DNA from: WANQ01 sp964448055
Lineage (GTDB): Archaea; Thermoproteota; Thermoprotei_A; Sulfolobales; WANQ01
DNA: 64,000 nucleotides
Assembly: GCA_964448055.1 (NCBI GenBank)
Contig: CAYUVB010000002.1
Span: forward strand, 26,526 to 90,525
Direction: 5' to 3'
Notes under the pieces: model-generated
The model's input: the letters and a program-made list of their open reading frames with translations, nothing else
The model's database searches: none
What the model was told of the DNA's origin: nothing
Translations under genes and position numbers: made by a program
Shown: one piece after another, positions 43,141 through 51,087 of the stretch
Layout of the letters: every line of letters begins with the position of its first letter
Numbering within the stretch: position 1 is the stretch's first letter

Positions 43141-43861
43141 TGGTTAATAAAGAAGAATTGAAATNNNNNNNNNNNNNNNNNNNNNNNNNNNNNNNNNNNN
43201 NNNNNNNNNNNNNNNNNNNNNNNNNNNNNNNNNNNNNNNNNNNNNNNNNNNNNNNNNNNNNNNNTTATTATTAAGAAATAATCGGAGAAGAATATATAAC
43301 GTCTCAGTAAATGTCAGAGTAAATGAAGGAAAAGAAAAGGTCATGCATAAATCTAAATCATATAGAAATCTCAAGCGGCTAGTTAAGGTAATAATTGACG
43401 TAGACCATATAGACCCCAGTACCTTATACAGAGTACTAAAGAAACTTTGTAATATAGGTTACAAGTTCATATTAGAGGATAAAACATTAAATAAAATGTC
43501 TAACAGTGGAATAATAGATAAGTTATCAATAGAAAAATGTGTCATAAATAAATATGTTAAAGAGAATATACAAGAAATACCATATGCTAAGCTAAGCGAA
43601 TTACTGAACATATATTCCATAATAGAGGAAAATGAACGTAAGCAAACAGATACAAACTATGTGAGAGGAAGTAATGAGTTCATCAATACCGTAAAAAGAT
43701 TTATGAATTTAGATGACGAACTTTATTATAGGCTAAAGAAAGGATTACATGAACAAGAAATGAAAAATCTACCTAGGGAATATAAAATATTAATAGAGGA
43801 GTTAAGAAAGGAGGGAATAGTGTACAAGGACAGAAACGGCGTGTATAAAATAGTAGAATAA
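43141..43861 (+). CDS. Unknown protein split by an assembly gap; helical, with a C-terminal domain like that of the HTH gene at 44349
   Basis: ATG at 43141, preceded by AGGAG, opens MVNKEELK and runs into the N block; after it the frame of the downstream ATG (43343) is open from the first base (LLLRNNRRRIYNVS...). One gene spanning the gap is therefore likely, and the ATG at 43343 is internal. The visible 199 residues are Lys/Asn/Ile-rich and helical. The final 27 residues (ILIEELRKEGIVYKDRNGVY) resemble the end of the HTH/coiled-coil protein at 44349-45092 (ILLKLLIEEGLIYLHAGREY), both winged-helix-like tails. No family recognised. Confidence 0.55.
43165..43264. other. Assembly gap, 100 N
   Basis: Fixed-size N block inside the gene at 43141-43861. 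The flanks are not duplicated. The literal 100 N does not keep the frame of the two halves, so the true length differs from 100. Confidence 0.9.
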
Positions 43862-43882
43862 AAGTACTTATCTTTGTAAACG

Positions 43883-44239
43883 TTATAGGCCAAGTAACCT
43901 TTTAATGAAAGACTTCTTCTTTTTCTTACTACTAGTATTAATAATATCTGTTTCTGATGAGAACATTAATCTACTTACAACTTCGGGTCCAGCATTTTTG
44001 TATTTTTCAGCTGCATGTACCAATATACGTAGTTCATCTATCGTGGCATAATCTATGGGTAAACCTTTTCTATTATTTTGTTCCCAACGTCCATATACTA
44101 AGTCTAGTATATGAGCCACGTTAGGATCGCTGTAAAATGCTATCTTAGCCCAGTTATTGGTACTATCATCTATCAACATAGTGATTCTTCTTTTTAATTC
44201 CTCAGCATTTTTTCCTATCAAGGGGTCGGGCATATTCAT
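43883..44239 (-). CDS. Small conserved-looking protein, unknown
   Basis: 118 residues, helical: PLIGKNAEELKRRITMLIDDST, then WAKIAFYSDPNVAHILDLVYGRW and a Lys-rich tail (SSKKKKKSFIKRLLGL) that could bind membrane or nucleic acid. No known motif. Convergent with the gap-split gene (21 bp apart) and divergent from the HTH gene at 44349 (109 bp). Confidence 0.5.
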   Translation of the reverse strand: MNMPDPLIGKNAEELKRRITMLIDDSTNNWAKIAFYSDPNVAHILDLVYGRWEQNNRKGLPIDYATIDELRILVHAAEKYKNAGPEVVSRLMFSSETDIINTSSKKKKKSFIKRLLGL

Positions 44240-44348
44240 GAACCTTTGTTCTTCTAAGCTATACGTATGTGTTAGAGAACTTAAAAGACTTTAGTAAGGA
44301 ATAACAAGAATATAATCAGAGCTTGGAAGTGGAAGGTATAGTTAAGCT

Positions 44349-45092
44349 ATGTCCAAGGGAAAAGAGAGTCTATATGAAAGGGTACTCAAATACCTAATTG
44401 AGAATCCTGGTGCTACACCTAGGGAGATAGCTGATAATATAGGAGCCAGTATCTCAACTGTAAGAAAAATACTATATAAGTTAAGGGATAGAGGTTTGGT
44501 AAGAAGGGGTGAAACAGGATACATAGCAACTAAAGTGAATATCAAAAATACCAGACGAGCAGAGAATTTTGCTACAAGAGCAATAGAGGAGATACAATAT
44601 GGTACTAGAACGCATATACAGAAGAAGCAAGATACTACTGAACATATAGGTACAACGGATTATAAGTGGTTGTATGAGATAATCTCGAAAATTACAAAGA
44701 TGCTTAGTGAGTTATCAGCTAAAGTTAATACCTTAGAGAAAGAGGTAGAGGAATTAAGGAAAATACTTAGAAAACAAGAGATCTCTGATAAACAAGTTAG
44801 AGTAAAGGATAAACTATCATTAATAATTAGAAATAGAAAGATAATGCCAATAAATGAGATATTAGACTATTTATCTAAACCTTTAGAGGAATATGTTAAT
44901 AATGGAATAATAATAGTATTAGGAAATCATGTAATTGACAAAGAATTCTACGAGAATTTTAAGTCGAAATTCCCCTTAAGAATAGATTCAATAAAGGAAT
45001 TAACGAATGAGGAAAAAATTTTGTTAAAACTACTGATAGAGGAAGGATTAATATACTTGCACGCAGGTCGTGAGTATAGATTGACGGAATAG
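44349..45092 (+). CDS. Winged-helix regulator-like protein with coiled coil
   Basis: 247 residues. An N-terminal wHTH (LYERVLKYLIENPGATPREIADNIGASISTVRKILYKLRDRGLVRR, residues about 7-52), a flexible linker, a coiled coil with heptads (ITKMLSELSAKVNTLEKEVEELRKIL, about 118-145), then a C-terminal helical/winged domain ending in ILLKLLIEEGLIYLHAGREY. A DNA-binding dimer is likely. The target is unknown; the tail resembles that of the nearby gene at 43141, which suggests a duplicated module. Followed 50 bp later by the creatininase-family gene. Confidence 0.7.
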   Translation: MSKGKESLYERVLKYLIENPGATPREIADNIGASISTVRKILYKLRDRGLVRRGETGYIATKVNIKNTRRAENFATRAIEEIQYGTRTHIQKKQDTTEHIGTTDYKWLYEIISKITKMLSELSAKVNTLEKEVEELRKILRKQEISDKQVRVKDKLSLIIRNRKIMPINEILDYLSKPLEEYVNNGIIIVLGNHVIDKEFYENFKSKFPLRIDSIKELTNEEKILLKLLIEEGLIYLHAGREYRLTE

Positions 45093-45142
45093 CAAAACAC
45101 CTACTATGAAGATGATGAGTCTTCTCTTCAATGAGGTGAACA

Positions 45143-45904
45143 ATGATTAAAGCCGGCCTGGCTGATACTCCTCTAAAATTAGAATTATACACTAACACTG
45201 AGTTAAGAAGATTAACATCCCGTGTTAAAGCATTGATAATTCCTCTCGGAAGTATAGAACAACACTCATCTCATCTACCTATAGGAACGGATTACATTAT
45301 CGCTTATGAGCTAGCTATTAGAGCAGCAAGAAAGTTGCTAAAGGAAGGTATACTAACGTTAGTTGCACCACCTATACCTTACGGTGTAAGCATTGAATGG
45401 TTAGGTCAAGGGAACTATACTATATCCTTAACTCCTCAAACATATGCATTGATATTAAAGGAAATAGTAAGAAACATAGTGAGTTTAGGATTTAAGAACA
45501 TAATACTATTGAACGCTCACGGTGGAAACAGATACATCTTAGAAGTAATAGCACAAGAATTAGCATTGAGTAGTAATGCTAAAATAATCGTTGTACATTG
45601 GTGGGAAATAATATCAACAGAATTAGCTAAGTATACCAGTCAAGGAAAACTACTTCATGCAGGTGAAGTTGAAACAAGTTTAGCACTAGCATTAGGAATA
45701 CGTGTAATTGATACTAACAAGTATGAATACATAGATATGAATAGAATGCCCTGGGAAGGCAAAGGGTATAGCATATACACCAAAGAAAACATGAACATAG
45801 TTGGAAAGGCCATCGGGAACCCGGTCAGAGCCTCAAAAGAAAAAGGAGAACTACTGCTGAATGCGATAATCAACAAGCTAATTGAAATAATCCGTAAGTT
45901 ATAG
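45143..45904 (+). CDS. Creatininase-family amidohydrolase, candidate FAPy deformylase (ArfB)
   Basis: 253 residues. Family signatures: IIPLGSIEQHSSHLPIGTDY (Glu, His and Asp metal ligands), VAPPIPYGVSIEWLG, LLNAHGGNRYILEVIAQEL, and LLHAGEVETSLALAL (late His/Glu). In archaea one member, ArfB, removes the formyl group after GTP cyclohydrolase III; creatininase homologues also do other amide hydrolyses. Because this window carries arfA, arfC, ribB, ribC and ribH, an ArfB role is attractive but unproven; the gene is not linked to the operon. ATG at 45143 follows GAGGTG. Confidence 0.75.
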   Translation: MIKAGLADTPLKLELYTNTELRRLTSRVKALIIPLGSIEQHSSHLPIGTDYIIAYELAIRAARKLLKEGILTLVAPPIPYGVSIEWLGQGNYTISLTPQTYALILKEIVRNIVSLGFKNIILLNAHGGNRYILEVIAQELALSSNAKIIVVHWWEIISTELAKYTSQGKLLHAGEVETSLALALGIRVIDTNKYEYIDMNRMPWEGKGYSIYTKENMNIVGKAIGNPVRASKEKGELLLNAIINKLIEIIRKL

Positions 45905-45921
45905 ATAAAAATATTCTGACA

Positions 45922-45985
45922 GGTCAGTGCGCGAAACCTTCAGCATATAGTTCACAGTTATTAAAGAGCCCAGCTCATCATCCCA
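45922..45985 (-). ncRNA. C/D-box sRNA candidate with a guide to 16S rRNA
   Basis: Minus strand: C box ATGATGA (45975-45981), 12 nt GCTGGGCTCTTT, a degenerate D' (AATA), linker, C' box ATGCTGA (45940-45946), 12-nt guide AGGTTTCGCGCA (45928-45939), D box CTGA (45924-45927). The guide is complementary over 11 nt to GCGCGAAACCU, the archaeal 16S rRNA stretch that follows the universal archaeal 344F primer site. The fifth position predicts a 2'-O-methyl C (GGCGC*GAAACC). It begins about 10 bp after the ferredoxin stop on the same strand, so it may be processed from that transcript or use the AATAATAG box near 46015. Confidence 0.78.
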
Positions 45986-45991
45986 GTATAG

Positions 45992-46186
45992 TTAAGGATC
46001 TAGATCCTCGACTATTATTGCTTTTCTCTCACATATGGGTATACAGCCATAACACAATATGCATTTATTCTCTCTTACCGGTACGGCAATACCATCAATT
46101 AATTCAAAAACGGATGCTGGACAAAGCTCAACACATAGTTTACAACCGTTACAGCGTTCTCTAATGACAACTACGTGAGGCTTCAT
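45992..46186 (-). CDS. 2[4Fe-4S] ferredoxin
   Basis: About 64 residues with two full cluster motifs: CNGCKLCVELCP and CILCYGCIPICE (Cx2Cx2Cx3C each). The sequence ends shortly after the second cluster, as in clostridial-type ferredoxins and IOR/POR delta-like proteins. Likely accepts electrons from the ferredoxin oxidoreductases encoded nearby. ATG at 46186 chosen; TTG at 46204 is possible. The C/D sRNA at 45922-45985 follows directly downstream. Confidence 0.88.
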   Translation of the reverse strand: MKPHVVVIRERCNGCKLCVELCPASVFELIDGIAVPVRENKCILCYGCIPICERKAIIVEDLDP

Positions 46187-46232
46187 AAATAACCAACCTG
46201 ACAACTAACTACTTATCCCCTCTAATCTACGT

Positions 46233-46904
46233 GTGTTTACAGTATTAGAGGCTAAGGTAGTATATGCTTTGCGAACAAGAAGAACAGTAATAATTAAAGC
46301 TGACATGCATATACATAGCAATGTAAGTGATGGTAGTGCAAGTCCTAAGGAAATAGTACAGGAAGCATATTATAAGGGACTAAATTTAATATCAATAACA
46401 GATCATGATACATTCTTAGGTTCCATGATTGCACAGAAATATGGTAAGGATTATGATATAATAATAGTGCCAGGAGCTGAGATAGCAACTGATAATGGAG
46501 ATGTATTAGTATACTGTATTAAACCATTAAGCATTATTCCGAGAACACTCGAATTACTAATAAGAGTAGCTAAAGAGAATAATTGTATCCTAGTACCGGC
46601 ACATCCATTTGATGAAAATAGAAATAGTATAGGTGACCTCATTTTTGAGTATCAGTGGGATGCTATAGAGGTTTATAATTTAAACTCGTCTCGCAAAGCT
46701 AATGAGAAAGCTAGAAGAGCAGCTCAAATCTTAGGGGTTTTAGGTATAGGCAATAGTGATGCACATAGATTAGAGGATATGGGTAAAGTGTACAGCGAAT
46801 TAAGATTATTAACTAATGAATATAATATACTGTCACTAAATCCCTACCTAATAATCAATTGTATCAGAGAGGAATCTATTCAAATAAAAATAATTAAAAC
46901 TTAG
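46233..46904 (+). CDS. PHP-domain phosphoesterase
   Basis: About 223 residues. Motifs of the polymerase-and-histidinol-phosphatase fold in order: ADMHIHSNVSDG, LISITDHDTF, IIVPGAEIATDNGDVLVYCI, ILVPAHPFDE and GNSDAHRLEDMG. Trinuclear metal phosphoesterase (RNase AM/TrpH-like branch); the substrate is uncertain. The GTG at 46233 gives an extra 23 residues; a start closer to MHIHS (ATG 46302) is possible. Its 3' end overlaps dcd by 11 bp (convergent). Confidence 0.82.
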   Translation: MFTVLEAKVVYALRTRRTVIIKADMHIHSNVSDGSASPKEIVQEAYYKGLNLISITDHDTFLGSMIAQKYGKDYDIIIVPGAEIATDNGDVLVYCIKPLSIIPRTLELLIRVAKENNCILVPAHPFDENRNSIGDLIFEYQWDAIEVYNLNSSRKANEKARRAAQILGVLGIGNSDAHRLEDMGKVYSELRLLTNEYNILSLNPYLIINCIREESIQIKIIKT

Positions 46905-47415
46905 GCAACATTACACCACGTTGCCCTTGATACTTTCCTCTATACGGTCTCTCCACAGGACTTGTAGTTTTTGCAAAGACAAGATGTAAGAATCTTTCTC
47001 CTTTATATAATTTGACGGGAAATTGTCCACCTACGAGCTCTATGGTTAAGGTACCTTCAAAACCTGCATCAACTATTGTAGGAGGAGCATAGATTCCTAA
47101 TCTTGCGTAGGTACTTCTAAGATTTACGAATGCCATGATATCATCTGGTAGTTTTATGTATTCTAGTGTAGTAAGTAGTACGTGTTCATGTGGATGTATT
47201 ATAAACGAATCTCCACGCTCGATAACATAATACTTAGAGTAATCGCTTGGCGGATTTTTGGTATCAAAAGGTTTGCCTGGATTACGCATACGTGCTATTT
47301 CTCCTCCTAGCCTAAGATCTAGGCCGTTCTCTCTGATAATACTTTCATCGAATGGATCAACAACTATTAATCCCTTCTTTATGTAATACCTTAAATCTCT
47401 ATCGCCTAATATCAT
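46894..47415 (-). CDS. dcd: dCTP deaminase
   Basis: Deaminates dCTP to dUTP for thymidylate synthesis. 173 residues: ILGDRDLRYYIKKGLIVV, NGLDLRLGGEI, VNLRSTYARLGI (the RS-x-hh-R substrate site), and TIVDAGFEGTLTIEL with the catalytic Glu; a mono- versus bifunctional (dUTP-hydrolysing) type cannot be told by eye. The end QGQRGVMLPKF is typical of archaeal Dcd. ATG at 47415. Confidence 0.93.
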   Translation of the reverse strand: MILGDRDLRYYIKKGLIVVDPFDESIIRENGLDLRLGGEIARMRNPGKPFDTKNPPSDYSKYYVIERGDSFIIHPHEHVLLTTLEYIKLPDDIMAFVNLRSTYARLGIYAPPTIVDAGFEGTLTIELVGGQFPVKLYKGERFLHLVFAKTTSPVERPYRGKYQGQRGVMLPKF

Positions 47416-47481
47416 AGTATACCACCTACCGTAAATGTAAAATAATTAGAGACGTTAGTAAACTGTTATCTCCATGATGTG

Positions 47482-47850
47482 TTAGTCCTTACATTGTGTT
47501 AAGATAACATCCTTAATATTTCTAACAAGTTCTTTAATATATTCATCGCTTAAATTTTCCTTAACCAAGATCCTAAGATTAACTGTTTCTTTTCTATTTT
47601 CATCATCCACCATTACTCCTACAATCTCTACCCATTCTATGCGTTTATCTACTTGGTGAAAGCCATTAATTTTATGGTATATCAGATACACTTTATCATT
47701 AATACTAATCTTATAATTAATAGGATAATTCCATGAAGTACAATAAATGTCGGATGATATAAGTGTTTTATTGTTTAACCTAATAACTATAATACGTTCG
47801 TGTTTATTAAACCAAATTTCACTAATGCTAATGTTTTTATGTTCTCCCAT
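47482..47850 (-). CDS. Small unknown protein, 122 residues
   Basis: Beta-rich N-terminal part (ISEIWFNKHERIIVIRLNNK, then YKISINDKVYLIYHKING) and a helical C-terminal part (KENLSDEYIKELVRNIKDVI). Two isolated Cys, no motif recognised. Sits between dcd and a zinc-ribbon gene on the same strand with spacers of 66 and 84 bp. Confidence 0.5.
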   Translation of the reverse strand: MGEHKNISISEIWFNKHERIIVIRLNNKTLISSDIYCTSWNYPINYKISINDKVYLIYHKINGFHQVDKRIEWVEIVGVMVDDENRKETVNLRILVKENLSDEYIKELVRNIKDVILTQCKD

Positions 47851-47934
47851 GATTTTCCCATCGGAATAAATCGTTTACATTCCACTTAAACATATTGAAA
47901 GTATAGGTAATGCTTGGATTTTGACTAACTCCAT

Positions 47935-48123
47935 TTATATTACAAGCTTTAGTTCACTACCACAGTAAGGGCATCGGCCTTTTAACCTCTTATAATCAGC
48001 CTCGCAAAAGTATGCATCATGGCTTTTAGCGCACTTAGGACAATGGTATACCATGTCTTTACCTATGAACATCGTTCTTGCACAAATACGGCACTTTACT
48101 CTAACCCATCCAGTATGTCCCAT
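47935..48123 (-). CDS. Small multi-zinc-finger protein
   Basis: 62 residues with four Cys pairs: VKCRICARTM, YHCPKCAKSHDAYFCEADYKRL and GRCPYCGSEL. Seven Cys and a His could bind two zinc ions in a RING/treble-clef-like arrangement. Crenarchaeal genomes contain many such small zinc proteins linked to translation or transcription; a specific role is unknown. AGGAG lies 8 bases before ATG 48123, which is preferred over the ATG at 48156. Confidence 0.65.
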   Translation of the reverse strand: MGHTGWVRVKCRICARTMFIGKDMVYHCPKCAKSHDAYFCEADYKRLKGRCPYCGSELKLVI

Positions 48124-48267
48124 GGCATTTACTCCTTTAAATAATCCCGTACTCATTATGACCAGCCGTCCGCAACTGTGTAAGAAAACCTAATAAGCAT
48201 TACTGTTACGAGTCTTAATAAAGAAGTTGTAACTACCCTACTGAGATAGGGTTGTGGTGTAGTACTT

Positions 48268-49572
48268 ATGGAACAAATGTTTATGAAAGCAAGGGAGGTT
48301 ATGGATCCCAAGTTTATTGGAAAAGAGGTAATGCTTAGAGGATGGGTTCATAGAAAAAGACATCTAGGTTCTAAAATATTCCTTGTACTGCGGGATAGCA
48401 GTGGTATAATACAATGCTTGATATCGGAAGACAAAGTTGATAAAGAAACATGGGAGCAAGCAGAAAAGATAACTCGTGAAAGTAGTTTCATAGTAAGAGG
48501 TATTGTGCGAAAAGATGAACGTGCACCTGGTGGTTATGAAATTGAAGTGAAATGGCTGAAGATAGTAGGCTTATCTGACGTTTTCCCTATAAGAGGTGGT
48601 GAAGGAGTAGACTATCTACTAGATAATAGACATTTATGGATAAGAAGTACACGTCTTACAGCAATAATGAAGATAAAACATAGTGTACTTAAGGCAGCAC
48701 GTGAGTATCTGTTAAGCAATGGATGGTGGGAGGTAACACCACCAATAATAACTTCATCAGCCGTAGAAGGAGGTGCAACATTATTTGAGCTAAAATATTT
48801 TGATAAGAAGGCATACCTCAGCCAGAGTGCTCAATTATATTTAGAAGTATTAATATTTAGTTTAGAAAAAGTGTGGAGTTTAACTCCAAGTTTCAGAGCA
48901 GAAAAATCACGTACAAGAAGACACCTTGCAGAATACTGGCACTTAGAATTAGAAGCTGCATGGTATCATATGAATGATATGATGAAAGTAGCAGAGGAGT
49001 TAGTAGCCTACATAGTGGAGAATGTACTAAGAGAACGCAAAGAGGAACTACAGTTATTAAAAAGAGATACAAAAATATTAGAGAAATCCATAGAAACACC
49101 TTACCCAAGAATAACATATGACAAAGCAATCGAGATACTTCAAAGTAAGGGATTCAATATAAAGTGGGGAGACGACCTAGGAGCTGATGAGGAACGGGCA
49201 TTAACAGAGGAATTTGAGCAACCATTCTTCATAACACATTTCCCAAAGCAGATAAAAGCATTCTATATGAAACTTGATCCCAATAGACCTGACGTAGTGT
49301 TAGGTTTTGACATGTTAGCTCCTGAAGGCTATGGCGAAATAATAGGTGGAAGTGAAAGAGAAGATGATTATGAAAAACTATTAAAGAGAATAATTGAGTT
49401 TGGATTAAATCCTGATGATTATAAATGGTATCTTGACCTAAGGAGATATGGCAGTGTACCACATTCAGGTTTTGGTCTTGGAATAGAAAGATTGGTAATG
49501 TGGATAGCTGGTATAGACCATATAAGGGACGCAATACCTTTCCCAAGGTTTCGTGAACGAGTATACCCATAA
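48268..49572 (+). CDS. asnS: Asparaginyl-tRNA synthetase
   Basis: Class II synthetase: OB-fold domain VMLRGWVHRKRHLGSKIFLVLRD, the AsnRS-specific linker VDYLLDNRHLWIRSTRLTA, motif 2 FRAEKSRTRRHLAEYWHLELE, and motif 3 GFGLGIERLVMWIAG. The EYWHLE and LLDNRHLW sequences distinguish it from the AspRS at 30977. 434 aa. The ATG at 48268 follows a possible short hairpin at 48235-48252. Presence of AsnRS implies direct charging of tRNA-Asn, without the amidotransferase route. Confidence 0.93.
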   Translation: MEQMFMKAREVMDPKFIGKEVMLRGWVHRKRHLGSKIFLVLRDSSGIIQCLISEDKVDKETWEQAEKITRESSFIVRGIVRKDERAPGGYEIEVKWLKIVGLSDVFPIRGGEGVDYLLDNRHLWIRSTRLTAIMKIKHSVLKAAREYLLSNGWWEVTPPIITSSAVEGGATLFELKYFDKKAYLSQSAQLYLEVLIFSLEKVWSLTPSFRAEKSRTRRHLAEYWHLELEAAWYHMNDMMKVAEELVAYIVENVLRERKEELQLLKRDTKILEKSIETPYPRITYDKAIEILQSKGFNIKWGDDLGADEERALTEEFEQPFFITHFPKQIKAFYMKLDPNRPDVVLGFDMLAPEGYGEIIGGSEREDDYEKLLKRIIEFGLNPDDYKWYLDLRRYGSVPHSGFGLGIERLVMWIAGIDHIRDAIPFPRFRERVYP

Positions 49573-49660
49573 AGAGTCAATAAAGTAAAGTCTTTATTTC
49601 CAATTATAATTTTAGTCATAAGTCAGGTGTAGAAAGCTGATAGCATCAATAGCTTTAACT

Positions 49661-51067
49661 GTGGCTACAGCTTTACTAATAGCAGTGCTACCATCATTAG
49701 AATTATTGTTTCACTCATTACTATACTTTAAGGGTTTGAAATCAACTAATTCAAGGTCAATTACTGACTCTTTAAACAATAAGCCTCTGGTTTCAATAAT
49801 AATACCTGTAAAAAACGAGCCATTCGAATTATTTGAACGTGCACTTAAATCTATAGCTAGTATGACTTGGCCCAAAGAAAAGTTAGAAGTAATCATAATC
49901 TCCGATGACGACAAAGATAGATCATTGAAGTTAAGGAATTACGTAAATAGTCTTGCATCAAAATTAAACCTAAACATTATATTTTATCATAGAGACCAAC
50001 CTAGAGGTGGAAGAACAGGCGCTCTAAATGATGGATTAAGGCTAGCTCATGGAAAATATATTATAACGTATGACATTGACAACGTAATAGAGTCTAATGC
50101 TTTGGAAGAAGCAATTAAATTACTAGAGCAAGATTCAGATAAAGTTGCTGTTGTATTAAGATGGAAACCTTTAAACATGGATACCAGAGTATCGGAGATG
50201 CAGGCATATGCTTTAGATTATTTAATGGATTCATTATATAGAGGATTTCAAGGGCTAGGTTTACCAGTATTTCCCCTAGGTTCCGGTACAGTATATAGAA
50301 AAGATAAATTGTTAGAACTTAATGGCTGGGATGAGGCTAGAATACAAGATGATATGGAGATAGGCATTAGAATGTTTAGTAAAGGCTATAGAACAGGATT
50401 CATAGATAATGCAGGAATTAGAGTTGAATTACCACCTACAATAAAAGCTTTAAGAGTACAACAGTGTAGGTGGTCTTATGGTGCTATGGATGCATTATTA
50501 TCTAGGTTAAGATACTTATTAATGTCTAAGAATCTTTCATTTAAAGCTAAGTTCTTATCAATAGTATTTCTTTTACAATATACACCTGTTGTTGCAGTAA
50601 CTTTTGGTATAATATTGTTGACTCTGTCAATAATCTTTAATTTACTAATAGAGGAGGTATTATTTACACTATCAGTATTATCAGTGATTTTTGCTTCCTT
50701 ATACATTTATAGCTTCATTCATGCGCATAGGCTTAGAGGTAGAAGTACATGGAGTAGTCTAGTTATGTTAGGTAGATCCGGTGCGGCTGTAACTTTTCTT
50801 GCTCCGTGGATAACATGGTACACTATAAGAGCTATTTTGAGAATACCGTATCGCTATGTCATAACACCTAAAGGTAAGAAGGCATATGATGTTGGAGTAA
50901 GTAAACGTATAAGCTCTGGACATATTGTAGGTTTCACTGTAGCAATACTTCTCATATTCTTCGCGTTATTAGCATTGGTTAAGGGTTACTATTTTGCAGT
51001 TACTCCATACATACTATTCCTTTTAGCCATAACTTATGTGCTCTACAGATGGTGGAACGAGTTATGA
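49661..51067 (+). CDS. Family 2 glycosyltransferase, membrane-bound processive type
   Basis: 468 residues. An N-terminal hydrophobic segment, then a GT-A catalytic domain: PLVSIIIPVKNEPFELFERALKSI, VIIISDDDKD, TYDIDNVIES (DxD), FPLGSGTVYRK, WDEARIQDDMEIGIRM (ED acceptor region) and QQCRWSYGAMDA, the Q/RxxRW motif of cellulose/hyaluronan-synthase-like enzymes. Several C-terminal TM helices follow. Probably makes a surface polysaccharide or glycolipid. GTG at 49661 is a conservative start; the frame is open upstream to 49622 without a normal start codon (CTG at 49637 follows AGGTG). Confidence 0.82.
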   Translation: MATALLIAVLPSLELLFHSLLYFKGLKSTNSRSITDSLNNKPLVSIIIPVKNEPFELFERALKSIASMTWPKEKLEVIIISDDDKDRSLKLRNYVNSLASKLNLNIIFYHRDQPRGGRTGALNDGLRLAHGKYIITYDIDNVIESNALEEAIKLLEQDSDKVAVVLRWKPLNMDTRVSEMQAYALDYLMDSLYRGFQGLGLPVFPLGSGTVYRKDKLLELNGWDEARIQDDMEIGIRMFSKGYRTGFIDNAGIRVELPPTIKALRVQQCRWSYGAMDALLSRLRYLLMSKNLSFKAKFLSIVFLLQYTPVVAVTFGIILLTLSIIFNLLIEEVLFTLSVLSVIFASLYIYSFIHAHRLRGRSTWSSLVMLGRSGAAVTFLAPWITWYTIRAILRIPYRYVITPKGKKAYDVGVSKRISSGHIVGFTVAILLIFFALLALVKGYYFAVTPYILFLLAITYVLYRWWNEL

Positions 51068-51087
51068 TTCAGAAAACAAATTACATG

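Noticed and set aside
45103..45137. ATGATGA box followed by ATGA before the creatininase gene
   Set aside because: No CTGA box at the right spacing and no GC-rich guide; it is probably just the mRNA leader with its GAGGTG site.
48235..48252. ACCCTA/TAGGGT hairpin upstream of asnS as a regulatory structure
   Set aside because: Only six base pairs, no covariation available, and the transcription start is unknown; it could be chance.
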